A stretch of 64,000 nucleotides of DNA from Bacilli bacterium. Its GTDB lineage: Bacteria; Bacillota_I; Bacilli_A; RF39; UBA660. The position numbers and the translations under genes are program-made. Under the pieces are notes generated by a model. The model ran no database searches. It had not been told where the DNA came from and saw nothing but the letters and a program-made list of their open reading frames with translations. Positions 16,763 to 25,883 of this stretch are shown piece after piece. Position 1 is the first letter of the stretch, and every line of letters begins with the position of its first letter. Location: NCBI GenBank assembly GCA_017528315.1, contig JAFXOW010000059.1, positions 1 to 64,000 of the forward strand. The letters run 5' to 3'.

Positions 16763-18013
16763 ATGAAAAAGTTATTAATAGGATTATTAATTTTTTTAGT
16801 AGTTGGATGCACCCTAAGTGACAAAAAGGATTATGTAAATGAACAAGAAGTATTTAGTTTTGCTAATGATATAAATACTGATATAACAATTAATAAATAT
16901 ACTATCTATGGAAGATTCTTTAATTTAGAAGGAGAAACAGATATAAACAGTAATTTAACACTTGTTTTAAAAAATAATGATAAAGAAATAGAATATCCTA
17001 TTTATAGAGAAGAAAATAAAACCAAATTTACAACTAATGAAAAAATAAATGATGGTATTAATTTAGAGAGTATTGAAGAAGGAACCTATGTTGTTTTATT
17101 AAAAAGTAATGAAGAATATTATAACTTGAAAGATGCAAGTGGTAAAAATTATAAAGAGTTAGAATATTATACAATTACATGTAATAAAAAAAATTATAAA
17201 ATTACAATTAGTTTTGAAAATATTTTAGATAAATCATATTTAATACTTACTTGCAAGGAAACTAAATTACCAAATGATATCTATGATATTGTAATAGATC
17301 CTGGTCATGGAGGAGTTGATGTTGGAGCCATATCAGGAAAATATAAGGAAAGTACAATTAATTTAGAATATAGCTTACTTTTAAAAGAAGAATTAGAGAG
17401 TCTTGGTTTAAAGATAAAACTTACTAGAAATGGTGATACTGATATTTATAATTATGGCGAAAAAGGTCGAGTTAGTATACCTTATAAAAGTAAAGCAAAA
17501 TTGCTTTTATCAATTCATCTTAATTCAGCCAATCTAAACGTTGGAAATGGGGGAATTGAAGTATATATTCCGAGTAATAGTAATTTAAATTTTGCTAAAA
17601 GTATTGCTTCTCAAGTTGTTGAAAATACTAGTACTATATATTCTAAGAATTCTTCATGTAGAGTTGAAAAAGGAGTTTATTTACGAACATTAACAAAAAG
17701 TGATTTAGAAGAATTAGAAAATGATGCTAAAAAAGATGGATATACACCATATGAAAGAGCCACAACCAATTCAACATACTATTACATGTTAAGAGAAACA
17801 GGTGGAGTGGTAACCGGTGCCTATATTGATGGGAGAAATCCTAAAAAGCCGGGTAATCCTTATTATAACAGTAATCATGGTTGTGAAAGTTATTTGGTTG
17901 AGTTAGGATATTTAAGTAGTAGTACAAATTTAAATATATTACTTTCTGAAAAAGAAAAATATGTAGAGGCAATAGTCGAAGCTATTAAAGAAGAATTAAA
18001 GAATGGTTGTTAA
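16763..18013 (+). CDS. Lipoprotein N-acetylmuramoyl-L-alanine amidase
   Basis: 416 residues. A lipoprotein signal (lipobox VVGC, Cys16) anchors it outside the membrane. Residues 17-170 form an unidentified beta-rich domain. From about 176 an intact Amidase_3 domain follows: DPGHGG with Asp179 and zinc His182, Glu in YKESTINLEY, SIHLNSA with the second zinc His near 252, and the catalytic Glu in YLVELGYLS near the end. It cleaves the amide bond between MurNAc and L-Ala of peptidoglycan. The extended loop between SIHLNSA and the final Glu contains a long insert relative to CwlD-type enzymes. GGAGG precedes the ATG; it follows rluD in the tex-lspA-rluD run. Confidence 0.88.
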   Translation: MKKLLIGLLIFLVVGCTLSDKKDYVNEQEVFSFANDINTDITINKYTIYGRFFNLEGETDINSNLTLVLKNNDKEIEYPIYREENKTKFTTNEKINDGINLESIEEGTYVVLLKSNEEYYNLKDASGKNYKELEYYTITCNKKNYKITISFENILDKSYLILTCKETKLPNDIYDIVIDPGHGGVDVGAISGKYKESTINLEYSLLLKEELESLGLKIKLTRNGDTDIYNYGEKGRVSIPYKSKAKLLLSIHLNSANLNVGNGGIEVYIPSNSNLNFAKSIASQVVENTSTIYSKNSSCRVEKGVYLRTLTKSDLEELENDAKKDGYTPYERATTNSTYYYMLRETGGVVTGAYIDGRNPKKPGNPYYNSNHGCESYLVELGYLSSSTNLNILLSEKEKYVEAIVEAIKEELKNGC

Positions 18014-18046
18014 TATTTAAAAAATGTGATATGATAGGAGGGAATT

Positions 18047-18451
18047 ATGACATATTTAGGACTTGATCTTGGAACTAAAACTTTAGGTATTAGTAAATCA
18101 AATGGAATCATTGCTAGCTTTTATAAAACTTTAAGACATGAAGAAGATTATGATTATTTAATAAATGAACTAGAGAGTGTTGTAAGAGATGAACACATTG
18201 ATAAAATAGTACTTGGATATCCTAAAAATATGAATAATACAGAAAGTGAAATGTCCAAAATTGTTTTAGAATTTAAAGATAAATTAGAAAAAAAACTAAA
18301 AATAGAAGTAATTTTACAGGATGAAAGACTTACTTCTAAAATTAGTAATGATGTCTTAATTCAAGGAAATATTAGAAGAATAAAAAGAAAAAAGAAAGTT
18401 GATGGAGTAGCCAGTGTTGTGATACTTCAGAGTTACTTGGATAGGAGTTAA
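18047..18451 (+). CDS. ruvX: RuvX/YqgF Holliday junction resolvase-like protein
   Basis: 134 residues, usual length. RNase H-like fold: YLGLDLGTKTLGIS at 3-16 carries the first acidic residue, VLGYPKNMNN near 64-73, QDERLTSK near 92-99 the second, and DGVASVVILQSYL near 121-133 the last Asp. Known as a YqgF protein implicated in 16S rRNA 5' processing and possibly junction resolution. GGAGGG lies just upstream. It opens the run ruvX-DUF1292-mltG-trmR-yrrN-yrrO, the order found in B. subtilis (yrrK-yrzB-yrrL-yrrM-yrrN-yrrO). Confidence 0.93.
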   Translation: MTYLGLDLGTKTLGISKSNGIIASFYKTLRHEEDYDYLINELESVVRDEHIDKIVLGYPKNMNNTESEMSKIVLEFKDKLEKKLKIEVILQDERLTSKISNDVLIQGNIRRIKRKKKVDGVASVVILQSYLDRS

Positions 18452-18452
18452 A

Positions 18453-18740
18453 ATGGAAAATAAAAATAGTTTTACAATAATTAATGATGAAGGAGAAAAA
18501 ATAGTCTGTAATATTTTATTTACTTTTGATAGTGATGAAACTAAGAAAAGTTATATAGTCTATACAGATAATACTAAAGATGATGTAGGAAATATAAAAG
18601 TCTATGCTTCAATTTATGATCCTAAAAGTGCATCGGAGATGGAACTTTTGCCAATTGAAACAGACAAAGAATGGAGAGTAATTGAGAAAATACTTGAATC
18701 CATTCAAGAAGAAATTAAAAATCAAGCCCAGAGTAATTAA
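18453..18740 (+). CDS. yrzB: DUF1292 family protein (YrzB-like)
   Basis: 95 residues. Small acidic cytosolic protein beginning with the DUF1292 pattern: FTIINDEGEKIVCNILFTFD, then YIVYTDN, then YASIYDP, and an end helix containing WRVIEKILESI. The family is conserved between ruvX and mltG in Bacilli, which supports the call; its function is not known. Its start is one base after the ruvX stop, so translation is probably coupled. Confidence 0.85.
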   Translation: MENKNSFTIINDEGEKIVCNILFTFDSDETKKSYIVYTDNTKDDVGNIKVYASIYDPKSASEMELLPIETDKEWRVIEKILESIQEEIKNQAQSN

Positions 18741-18752
18741 TGGGGGGTTAAT

Positions 18753-19829
18753 ATGCGTTTTATTAGAAAATTAATAAGTATAGTAGTTGCTATAATATTA
18801 TTTATATTTGGAACAGCCTTGCTATTTTATTCTAACTATTTAAAACCAGTTAGCAACACTTATGAAGAAAAAATAATTGAAATAAAAAAAGGATTAAACA
18901 GTAGACAAATTGGAGAGGTACTTGCCGAAAATAATGTAATTCATGATAATCGTTTATTTGTGTTTTATTTAAAATTAAATGATGTTAAAGATTTAAAAGC
19001 AGGTACTTATAAATTAAGTCCTAGTTATTCTTTAAAGAAAATTGTTGAAATTTTAAGAAAAGGTGACGTGTATACCGATGATACAATTAGAATAACCTTT
19101 AAAGAAGGAATTAATTATCGAGAGCTTGCTAGTGTTATAGCTCTAAATACTAATAATAGTTATGATGATGTTTTAAATATTTTAAATGATGATGACTATA
19201 TTAACAGTTTAATTAATGATTACTGGTTCATAACTGATGCAATTAAAAACGATAAAATCTATTATTCATTAGAGGGTTATTTATTTCCTGATACCTATGA
19301 ATTTAAAAATAAAGATGTAACAATTCCTGAAATATTTAAAAAATTACTTGATCAAATGGATAATGTATTAAGTCCTTATAAAAAAAAGATAGAAATTGAT
19401 AAATTTTCAGTTCATGAATTATTAACTTTAGCAAGTTTAGCTGAAAAAGAAGTTAGCAATAAAGTTTTAGATGATGCAAGAAGTAAAGTTGTCAGTGTCT
19501 TTGTTAATCGATTAAATAAAAAGATGGCACTTGGTTCTGATATTACAACTAGATATGGGTTAAAGCTTGATGAAACAAGACCATTAACCAAGTCAGAATA
19601 CAATACTAGTAATGCTTATAATACGAGAAATGCTAATATGTTAGGACTTCCAGCATCACCAATATGTATGGTATCTAAAAGTAGTATTGAAGCAAGTATT
19701 AATCGAATAGATACAAAATATTTATATTTTATAGCTAATGTAACAACAGGAGAAACTTTCTTTTATGAAACATCAAAAGAGTTTGAAGCCAAGAAAGCAG
19801 AATTATCCAAAGTCAATGGAGGTTATTAA
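18753..19829 (+). CDS. mltG: Endolytic murein transglycosylase MltG
   Basis: 358 residues. One N-terminal membrane helix (about 7-28), a LysM-like subdomain (IEIKKGLNSRQIGEVLAENN), then the YceG catalytic domain with ASLAEKEVSN near 228-237. Its first Glu position corresponds to the catalytic Glu of MltG. GLPASPICMVSKSSIEA near 302-318 is the usual C-terminal signature. MltG cuts nascent glycan strands and sets their length. GGGGGG ribosome site. Confidence 0.93.
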   Translation: MRFIRKLISIVVAIILFIFGTALLFYSNYLKPVSNTYEEKIIEIKKGLNSRQIGEVLAENNVIHDNRLFVFYLKLNDVKDLKAGTYKLSPSYSLKKIVEILRKGDVYTDDTIRITFKEGINYRELASVIALNTNNSYDDVLNILNDDDYINSLINDYWFITDAIKNDKIYYSLEGYLFPDTYEFKNKDVTIPEIFKKLLDQMDNVLSPYKKKIEIDKFSVHELLTLASLAEKEVSNKVLDDARSKVVSVFVNRLNKKMALGSDITTRYGLKLDETRPLTKSEYNTSNAYNTRNANMLGLPASPICMVSKSSIEASINRIDTKYLYFIANVTTGETFFYETSKEFEAKKAELSKVNGGY

Positions 19830-19830
19830 A

Positions 19831-20427
19831 ATGAATTATAGTATGAATGATATAAAAGAAATAAAAAGATATGCTGAAGATTTAAATATTCCTATTATGC
19901 AAGATGAAGGAATAGAATTCCTCACGAGTTTTATAGTTAAAAAACAATTAAAAAATATTTTAGAAATCGGAACGGCGATTGGTTATTCAGCAATCATGAT
20001 GTGTTTAACTGGAGCGGATGTACACGTTACAACTATTGAAAGAGATGAAGTAAGATATATGGAAGCTTTAAAAAATATTAAAAAGTTGAATTTAGAAGAT
20101 AGAATTACTTTAATCTTTAATGATGCATTAAATGTTAAACTAGAAGGAGAATTTGATTTAATCTTTATAGATGCAGCTAAAGGAAAAAACCAAGATTTCT
20201 TTGAACATTTTGAAAACAATTTAACAAAAGACGGTTATATAATTACCGATAATATGTATTTTCATGGATATGTTGAAATGAATGAAGAAGAACTTCCTAG
20301 CAAAAATATTTTGGGAATTATTCGTAAAATAAAAGAGTATACTTACTTTTTAGAAAACCATATGTTATATAAAACAACGATTTATAAAGTTGGAGATGGA
20401 GTGGCCGTTACAGAAAGAAGGGGTTAA
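19831..20427 (+). CDS. trmR: tRNA 5-hydroxyuridine O-methyltransferase (YrrM/TrmR type)
   Basis: 198 residues. Class I SAM methyltransferase: ILEIGTAIGYSAIMMC near 43-58 is motif I, TIERDE near 68-73 binds the SAM ribose, LIFIDAAKGK near 108-117 is the post-motif region of COG4122 O-methyltransferases. In B. subtilis this enzyme turns 5-hydroxyuridine 34 into 5-methoxyuridine in tRNA. The neighbouring yrrN and yrrO homologues are needed to make the hydroxyuridine, which strengthens the call. Start ATG 19831, with GGAGG 8 bases upstream; this ribosome site lies in the end of mltG. Confidence 0.88.
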   Translation: MNYSMNDIKEIKRYAEDLNIPIMQDEGIEFLTSFIVKKQLKNILEIGTAIGYSAIMMCLTGADVHVTTIERDEVRYMEALKNIKKLNLEDRITLIFNDALNVKLEGEFDLIFIDAAKGKNQDFFEHFENNLTKDGYIITDNMYFHGYVEMNEEELPSKNILGIIRKIKEYTYFLENHMLYKTTIYKVGDGVAVTERRG

Positions 20428-20428
20428 G

Positions 20429-21286
20429 TTGAAATTACTTGTAAGTGTTAATAAAAAAGAATTAAGTGAATACTTAGAATTTACTGATTCTTTTATTATA
20501 GGATTAAAAGACTTTTCAGTAAATTATTTTGAAGTATCATTAGAAGAGATTGAAGAATTACTAAGAAAATATTCTAATATTAATTTATTTATTGCTATAA
20601 ATAAAAATATTTTTAATAATGATTTAAATAATTTAGAAGAAAATTTAATTAAACTAGAAAAATTAAATATTAAAGGTATTATGTTCTACGATTTAAGTGT
20701 TTTATCTATTGTTAAAAGATTAAAGTTGAATTTAGATTTAGTCTATCATCAAAGTCATATGGTAACTAATTATAATATTATTAATTTTTATGAAAAAGAA
20801 GGAGTTAAATACGCATATTTATCAACAGAAATAACTGAAGATGAAATGAGTGAGATTAGTTCTAAAACGAATATTCCAATAATAGCTATGTTTATTGGTC
20901 ATATAATAATATCCCATTCTAAAAGAAAATTAGTATCTAATTATTATCAACATATAAATAGAAATAATAATCATAAAATTAATACTATAAATGAAAAAAA
21001 TAAGGATAAAAAATATATAATATTAGAAACTTCAGAGGGAACTAACATTTTAACAAACGATATATTAAATGGAACAAAAGCTTTTATAAATTTAAAAGAG
21101 AAAATAGAGTATGGGGTACTTGACAATAATTTAATTGATGATGAAATGTTTTTAAATATTTTAAAATTATATAAAAATAATTTAGATAATACTATTACGG
21201 ATAAAGAATTAATAGATAGTACAAAAGATTTAATAGGAAACTATGATGGATTTTTTTATACTAAGACAATTTATAAGGTGAAGTAA
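20429..21286 (+). CDS. yrrN: U32 peptidase-family tRNA hydroxylation protein, YrrN type
   Basis: 285 residues. The short U32-family paralogue that precedes yrrO in Bacilli. It lacks the cysteine cluster of its partner, and shows the TIM-barrel-like strands VYHQSHMVTNYNI and YAYLSTEITEDEM. In B. subtilis, YrrN and YrrO (TrhP1, TrhP2) act in prephenate-dependent 5-hydroxyuridine 34 formation in tRNA. Start: I chose the TTG at 20429 with AGAAGGGG 6 bases upstream, directly after the trmR stop at 20427; no ATG is well placed and the next residues KLLVSVN match a family start. Confidence in the exact start is moderate. Confidence 0.75.
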   Translation: MKLLVSVNKKELSEYLEFTDSFIIGLKDFSVNYFEVSLEEIEELLRKYSNINLFIAINKNIFNNDLNNLEENLIKLEKLNIKGIMFYDLSVLSIVKRLKLNLDLVYHQSHMVTNYNIINFYEKEGVKYAYLSTEITEDEMSEISSKTNIPIIAMFIGHIIISHSKRKLVSNYYQHINRNNNHKINTINEKNKDKKYIILETSEGTNILTNDILNGTKAFINLKEKIEYGVLDNNLIDDEMFLNILKLYKNNLDNTITDKELIDSTKDLIGNYDGFFYTKTIYKVK

Positions 21287-21287
21287 G

Positions 21288-22460
21288 ATGAAAAGACCAG
21301 AATTATTAAGTCCTGCAGGTGACTTAGATAGATTGAAAATAGCCTGTATATACGGAGCAGATGCTGTTTATATTGGGGGACGTGATTATAGTTTAAGAGC
21401 TAATGCCAATAATTTTAGTTTAGAAGAAATAAAAGAAGGCTGTGAATTCGCTCATAAGTTAGGTAAAAAAGTTTATTTAACTTTAAATATTGTTTTTCAT
21501 AATGAAGATATAAATGGAGTTTATGATTACATAAAAGAGGCTGTTTTAGCAGGAATTGATGCTTTTATTGTAAGTGATTTATTTTTAGTTAATTACATTA
21601 AAGATAATTTTAAAGTAGAAGTTCATTTAAGCACTCAGGATAGTATAACTAATGTTGAAAGTGTTAAATACTTAAAAAATATGGGAATAGACCGTGTAGT
21701 TTTAGCAAGGGAAGTTCGAGGATGTGATATCAAAAAAATAATTGAGGAAACAAAAATGCCAATTGAAGTATTTATTCACGGAGCTATGTGTACTTTTGTA
21801 AGTGGAAGATGTGTTTTATCTAACTATTTTACGGGAAGAGATTCTAATCGAGGAGGATGTGCTCAAATATGTAGATTTCTTTTTGATATTAATGATGAAA
21901 AAGATTTTTCAATGGCTGTCAAAGATTTAAATATGTCAAAGTATATTAAAGATATGATTGATATAGGAATTGCCAGTTTTAAAATAGAAGGAAGAATGAG
22001 ATCACCATTTTACCTCGCAGTAGTATTATCAAGTTATAAAAGAATAATTGAAGCAGTTCTTAATAACACGTTAACTGATGATATATTAAATAAGGAAATT
22101 ACGATTTTAAGTAAAGTGTCCAATAGAGAAAATAGTACGCATTTTTATATGAAAGATGCAGATATATCTGACCAATATTACTTAGGAAGAAATGAGAATA
22201 GTAATCAAGATTATTTAGGAATAGTTATTAAAAAAGAAAATAATTTATATACTATTAGACAAAGAAATTATTTTAAGGTTGGTGATGATATAGAAATAAT
22301 TACCCCAAATTTGGATATAATAAAGCTTAGTGTTAATAATTTGTTAAATGAACATAACGAAAAAATAACTGTTGCTAATCAAGCTGATAGTATTATAAAA
22401 ATTGAAATACAAGAAGAATTACCACTTTATTCAATGCTTAGAAAACCCTATTTAGATTAA
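21288..22460 (+). CDS. yrrO: U32 peptidase-family tRNA hydroxylation protein, YrrO type
   Basis: 390 residues. Family signatures: ELLSPAGDLDRLKIA at 4-18, GADAVYIGG near 24-32, HLSTQDSITN near 113-122, HGAMCTFVSGRCVLS near 165-179 and RGGCAQICRF near 191-200. The cysteines in these last two motifs bind the iron-sulphur cluster in related TrhP proteins. FKIEGRMRSPFYL near 230-242 follows. In B. subtilis it works with YrrN in tRNA U34 hydroxylation. It overlaps no gene but follows yrrN with 1 base between. The udk gene that usually comes next is absent. Confidence 0.88.
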   Translation: MKRPELLSPAGDLDRLKIACIYGADAVYIGGRDYSLRANANNFSLEEIKEGCEFAHKLGKKVYLTLNIVFHNEDINGVYDYIKEAVLAGIDAFIVSDLFLVNYIKDNFKVEVHLSTQDSITNVESVKYLKNMGIDRVVLAREVRGCDIKKIIEETKMPIEVFIHGAMCTFVSGRCVLSNYFTGRDSNRGGCAQICRFLFDINDEKDFSMAVKDLNMSKYIKDMIDIGIASFKIEGRMRSPFYLAVVLSSYKRIIEAVLNNTLTDDILNKEITILSKVSNRENSTHFYMKDADISDQYYLGRNENSNQDYLGIVIKKENNLYTIRQRNYFKVGDDIEIITPNLDIIKLSVNNLLNEHNEKITVANQADSIIKIEIQEELPLYSMLRKPYLD

Positions 22461-22551
22461 TTGTAATTATTTCTAAAATTAGATCATATAATAAAGTGTT
22501 ACAATAATTTTTCATTATAAATGATATATTAATATTATGCAAAAATTCACC

Positions 22552-22580
22552 TTGACTTTTAGAATTTTTTGTAATATACT
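22552..22580 (+). promoter_or_regulatory. Sigma-A promoter of greA
   Basis: TTGACT (22552-22557), 17-base spacer, TATACT (22575-22580). Leader about 30 bases to the greA ATG, containing AGGAGGTCAT. Confidence 0.75.
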
Positions 22581-22615
22581 TATTTGGAACTTTTTATTTA
22601 GGAGGTCATGAAAGA

Positions 22616-23083
22616 ATGGAAAAGAAAACAGTTTATTTAACTGAAGAAGGGTATCAAGAATTAAAACAAGAGTTGGATGATTTAATAAATGTTAAACGTC
22701 CACTTAATATAAAAGCTATTAAAGAAGCACGTGCGCTTGGAGATTTATCAGAAAATGCTGAATATGATGCAGCAAGAAATGAGCAAGCTGAACTTGAAGG
22801 AAGAATAAAAAAATTAGAACAAATTTTAGAAAATGTATCTATTATTGAAAATGTATCAAATGATAAAGTTAGCATTGGTAACACAGTAAAAATAAAATAT
22901 GTAGATGATGGAGAAGTTGATGAATATCAAATAGTTGGTAGCCAGGAAGCCGATCCATTTGCAAGTAAAATTTCTAATGAAAGTCCAATAGCAAGAGCTC
23001 TACTTGGTCGAAAAGTAGGGGAAGTAGTTGATGTTGATAGTCCTAATGGTGTTTATCAAATAGAAATTACTTCAATTGCATAA
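22616..23083 (+). CDS. greA: Transcription elongation factor GreA
   Basis: 155 residues, usual length. The N-terminal coiled coil begins VYLTEEGYQELKQELDDL and carries the tip acidic residues in ALGDLSENAEYDAA near 40-53. The C-terminal FKBP-like domain has VGSQEADPFASKISNESPI near 106-124 and LLGRKVGEV near 128-136. GreA stimulates cleavage of backtracked transcripts by RNA polymerase. It has a strong promoter of its own and AGGAGG 9 bases upstream; the tRNA cluster follows with a separate promoter. Confidence 0.97.
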   Translation: MEKKTVYLTEEGYQELKQELDDLINVKRPLNIKAIKEARALGDLSENAEYDAARNEQAELEGRIKKLEQILENVSIIENVSNDKVSIGNTVKIKYVDDGEVDEYQIVGSQEADPFASKISNESPIARALLGRKVGEVVDVDSPNGVYQIEITSIA

Positions 23084-23110
23084 AAATCTTATAAAAATAA
23101 TAAAAAAATG

Positions 23111-23139
23111 TTGACATTAGCAAGAACATAAGATAAAAT
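23111..23139 (+). promoter_or_regulatory. Sigma-A promoter of the tRNA cluster
   Basis: Perfect TTGACA (23111-23116), 17-base spacer, TAAAAT (23134-23139), 21 bases ahead of the first tRNA. Confidence 0.8.
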
Positions 23140-23160
23140 AATATTTGTTCTTGCTTAGTT

Positions 23161-23236
23161 GTCTGGCTAGCTCAGTTGGTAGAGCAACTGACTCTTAATC
23201 AGTGGGTCTAGGGTTCGAATCCCTAGCTGGACACCA
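23161..23236 (+). tRNA. tRNA-Lys (anticodon CTT)
   Basis: 76 bases. Acceptor GTCTGGC pairs with GCTGGAC; anticodon loop CTCTTAA; T arm around GGTTCGAAT; CCA is encoded. First of four tRNAs in one transcription unit. Confidence 0.95.
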
Positions 23237-23252
23237 TAGAAGTTATGTAAAT

Positions 23253-23329
<77 letters not shown>

Positions 23330-23340
23330 TTTATAGATAC

Positions 23341-23417
23341 GCCTCAATAGCTCAGTTGGTTAGAGCACTTGACTGTTAATCAAGGGGTCCTAGGTTCAAG
23401 TCCCAGTTGAGGCGCCA
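23341..23417 (+). tRNA. tRNA-Asn (anticodon GTT)
   Basis: 77 bases. Acceptor GCCTCAA pairs with TTGAGGC; anticodon loop CTGTTAA; discriminator G; encoded CCA. Confidence 0.95.
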
Positions 23418-23426
23418 TTTTTTTTT

Positions 23427-23503
23427 GGTCAGTTGGTGAAGTGGCTTAACACACTGCCCTTTCACGGCAGCACTCACGGGTCCGAATCCCGTACTGATCA
23501 CCA
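23427..23503 (+). tRNA. tRNA-Glu (anticodon TTC)
   Basis: 77 bases. Acceptor GGTCAGT pairs with ACTGATC with one G-T pair. Anticodon stem CTGCC/GGCAG encloses the loop CTTTCAC, so positions 34-36 are TTC. Encoded CCA. A run of T separates it from tRNA-Asn. Confidence 0.93.
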
Positions 23504-23515
23504 AGATGTATGTAT

Positions 23516-23538
23516 CCTTCTTTTTAGAAGGTTTTTTT
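23516..23538 (+). terminator. Terminator of the tRNA cluster
   Basis: CCTTCT and AGAAGG pair around TTTT, followed by seven T. Confidence 0.9.
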
Positions 23539-23630
23539 ATTATAAAATTTCATTTTTTCTTTTTAAAATAAGTAAATGTGCTTTCAAAAATGATACGATA
23601 TAAAAGATACAAAAAATAATGTAAAATCTC

Positions 23631-23659
23631 TTGCATCCTAATTTAAAAAATGATAGAAT
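23631..23659 (+). promoter_or_regulatory. Promoter of nrdD-nrdG
   Basis: TTGCAT (23631-23636), 17-base spacer, TAGAAT (23654-23659) with TGA in front (extended -10). No NrdR box pair is evident in the short leader. Confidence 0.6.
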
Positions 23660-23692
23660 TAAAAATGTAATTTAAGAAGATATGGAGGATGT

Positions 23693-25882
23693 ATGAAAGT
23701 AGTAAAGAGAGACGGAACAATAATTGATTATTGCCTAGATAAAATTGAAATGGCTATTAAAAGAGCTAATAATGATGTTAATGATGAGGATAAAGTAAGT
23801 GATATTCAAATTAAAAATATTATTAAATATATAGAAAATTTACATAAAAGAAGGATGCTGGTTGAAGATATTCAGGACGTAATTGAAATGCGTTTAATGG
23901 CTCTTGGAAAATATCAATTAGCTAAAGCCTATATAACTTATAGATATACAAGAGAATTAATAAGAAAGAGCAATACAACTGATAAATCTATTAAAGAACT
24001 TATTGATGGAGAAAATGAGTATTGGAATACCGAAAATTCTAATAAAAATGCGAGAGTTGTTACTACTCAAAGAGATTATTTAGCAGGAATTACTAGTACT
24101 GATATTACAAGAAGATTTTTACTTCCTGAAGATATTGTCAGTGCACATGATGCGGGTATAATTCATTTTCATGATGCTGACTACTTTGCCCAAAATGCAC
24201 TTCATAACTGTGATTTAATTAATTTAGATGATATGCTTCAAAATGGAACAAATATGAATGGAATAATGATTGAAAAACCTCATAGGTTCTTAACGGCTAT
24301 GACCATTGCTACTCAGTTAATAACAGCTGTTACTTCTAGTCAATATGGAGGGGCAACTATAACCTTAACCCATTTAGCACCATTTGTTAGACTATCTCGT
24401 GAATTTTATCAAAAAAAATATGAAAAAAGAAACCTTACTAAAGAACAAGTTAAAAAATTTGTTGAAGAAGATTTAAGAAAAGAAGTAATCGATGGAGTTC
24501 AAACGTTCCAATATCAAATCAATTCTATGTCTAACACAAATGGACAAGCACCTTTCTTATCAGTTTGTATGTATTTAGGAGAAACTGAGGAATACAAAGA
24601 AGAACTTGCTATGATAATTGAAGAAGTATTAAATCAAAGAATACTTGGTATGAAAAATGAAAGTGGTGTTTATATAACTCCAGCTTTTCCAAAACTTTTA
24701 TATGTTTTAGAGGAAGATAATATTAAACCTAAAAGTAAATATTATTATTTAACAAAACTTGCAGCTCGTTGTACAGCAAAAAGAATGGTGCCTGATTATA
24801 TATCTGAAAAAGTAATGTTAGAACTTAAAATAAATGAAAATGGAGAAGGAGATTGTTATCCTTGCATGGGATGTCGTAGCTTCCTAACTCCTGATAGAAG
24901 TATTAGTTTAGGTAATATTGCTAAAGCTAAAAATTATGTACCAGGTAAAGGAAAATATTATGGTAGATTTAATCAAGGAGTAGTAACTCTTAATCTTCCA
25001 GATATTGCTTTATCAAGCGGTAAAGATATGGACTTATTTTGGAAAATATTTGACGAAAGACTAGACTTATGTCATCGTGCTTTAAAACTACGTCATGAAA
25101 GACTAAGCCATGCAACAAGTGATGTTGCTCCAATTCTTTGGCAACATGGAGCTTTAGCAAGACTTGAAAAAGGCGAATCAATTCATGAACTTTTACATCA
25201 TGGATATTCTACTATTTCACTTGGTTATGCTGGACTTTATGAATGTGTAAAATATATGACAGGACACTCTCATACTGATAATGGAAAAGGAAAAGAATTT
25301 GGACTTAAAGTAATGCAATATATGAATGATGCTTGTAAAAGATGGAAGTGTGAAGAGGATCTAGATTATTCAGTATATGGTACTCCTATTGAATCAACCA
25401 CTTATAAATTTGCCAAAGGCTTACGTGAAAGATTTGGAGTAATTAAAGGAATAACTGATCGAGATTACATAACCAATAGTTATCATGTACCAGTTTTTGA
25501 AGAAATAGATGCCTTCACTAAATTAGCTCTTGAAAGTGAATTTCAAAAATTATCTCCGGGTGGTGCTATAAGTTATATAGAAACAGCTCACTTAGAAAAC
25601 AACTTAGAAAGTGTAATGGAAGTAATTAAATTTATCTATGATAATATTATGTATGCTGAACTTAATACCAAAAGTGATTATTGTCAGAAATGTGGATATA
25701 CTGGAGAAATATTAATTGATGATGATTTAGAATGGTACTGTCCAAACTGTGGCAACCGCGATCATGCTTTACTTAATGTTGCAAGACGTACCTGTGGTTA
25801 TATTGGAGCAAATTTCTGGAATCGCGGACGTACTCAAGAAATAAAAGAAAGAGTCATTCATTTAGATAATAAAGAAGATTAA
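23693..25882 (+). CDS. nrdD: Anaerobic (class III) ribonucleoside-triphosphate reductase
   Basis: 729 residues. It reduces NTPs to dNTPs without oxygen, using a glycyl radical. An N-terminal ATP cone (about 1-90, KVVKRDGTIIDYCLDKIEMA) is the allosteric site. The catalytic body holds FHDADYFAQNALHNCDLINL. A zinc ribbon, CQKCGYTGE with WYCPNCGN, lies near 663-690, and the glycyl-radical loop RRTCGYIGANFWNRGRTQE is close to the C-terminus. GGAGGATG precedes the ATG. nrdG, its activase, follows after 1 base. Its presence supports an anaerobic lifestyle. Confidence 0.96.
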   Translation: MKVVKRDGTIIDYCLDKIEMAIKRANNDVNDEDKVSDIQIKNIIKYIENLHKRRMLVEDIQDVIEMRLMALGKYQLAKAYITYRYTRELIRKSNTTDKSIKELIDGENEYWNTENSNKNARVVTTQRDYLAGITSTDITRRFLLPEDIVSAHDAGIIHFHDADYFAQNALHNCDLINLDDMLQNGTNMNGIMIEKPHRFLTAMTIATQLITAVTSSQYGGATITLTHLAPFVRLSREFYQKKYEKRNLTKEQVKKFVEEDLRKEVIDGVQTFQYQINSMSNTNGQAPFLSVCMYLGETEEYKEELAMIIEEVLNQRILGMKNESGVYITPAFPKLLYVLEEDNIKPKSKYYYLTKLAARCTAKRMVPDYISEKVMLELKINENGEGDCYPCMGCRSFLTPDRSISLGNIAKAKNYVPGKGKYYGRFNQGVVTLNLPDIALSSGKDMDLFWKIFDERLDLCHRALKLRHERLSHATSDVAPILWQHGALARLEKGESIHELLHHGYSTISLGYAGLYECVKYMTGHSHTDNGKGKEFGLKVMQYMNDACKRWKCEEDLDYSVYGTPIESTTYKFAKGLRERFGVIKGITDRDYITNSYHVPVFEEIDAFTKLALESEFQKLSPGGAISYIETAHLENNLESVMEVIKFIYDNIMYAELNTKSDYCQKCGYTGEILIDDDLEWYCPNCGNRDHALLNVARRTCGYIGANFWNRGRTQEIKERVIHLDNKED

Positions 25883-25883
25883 T

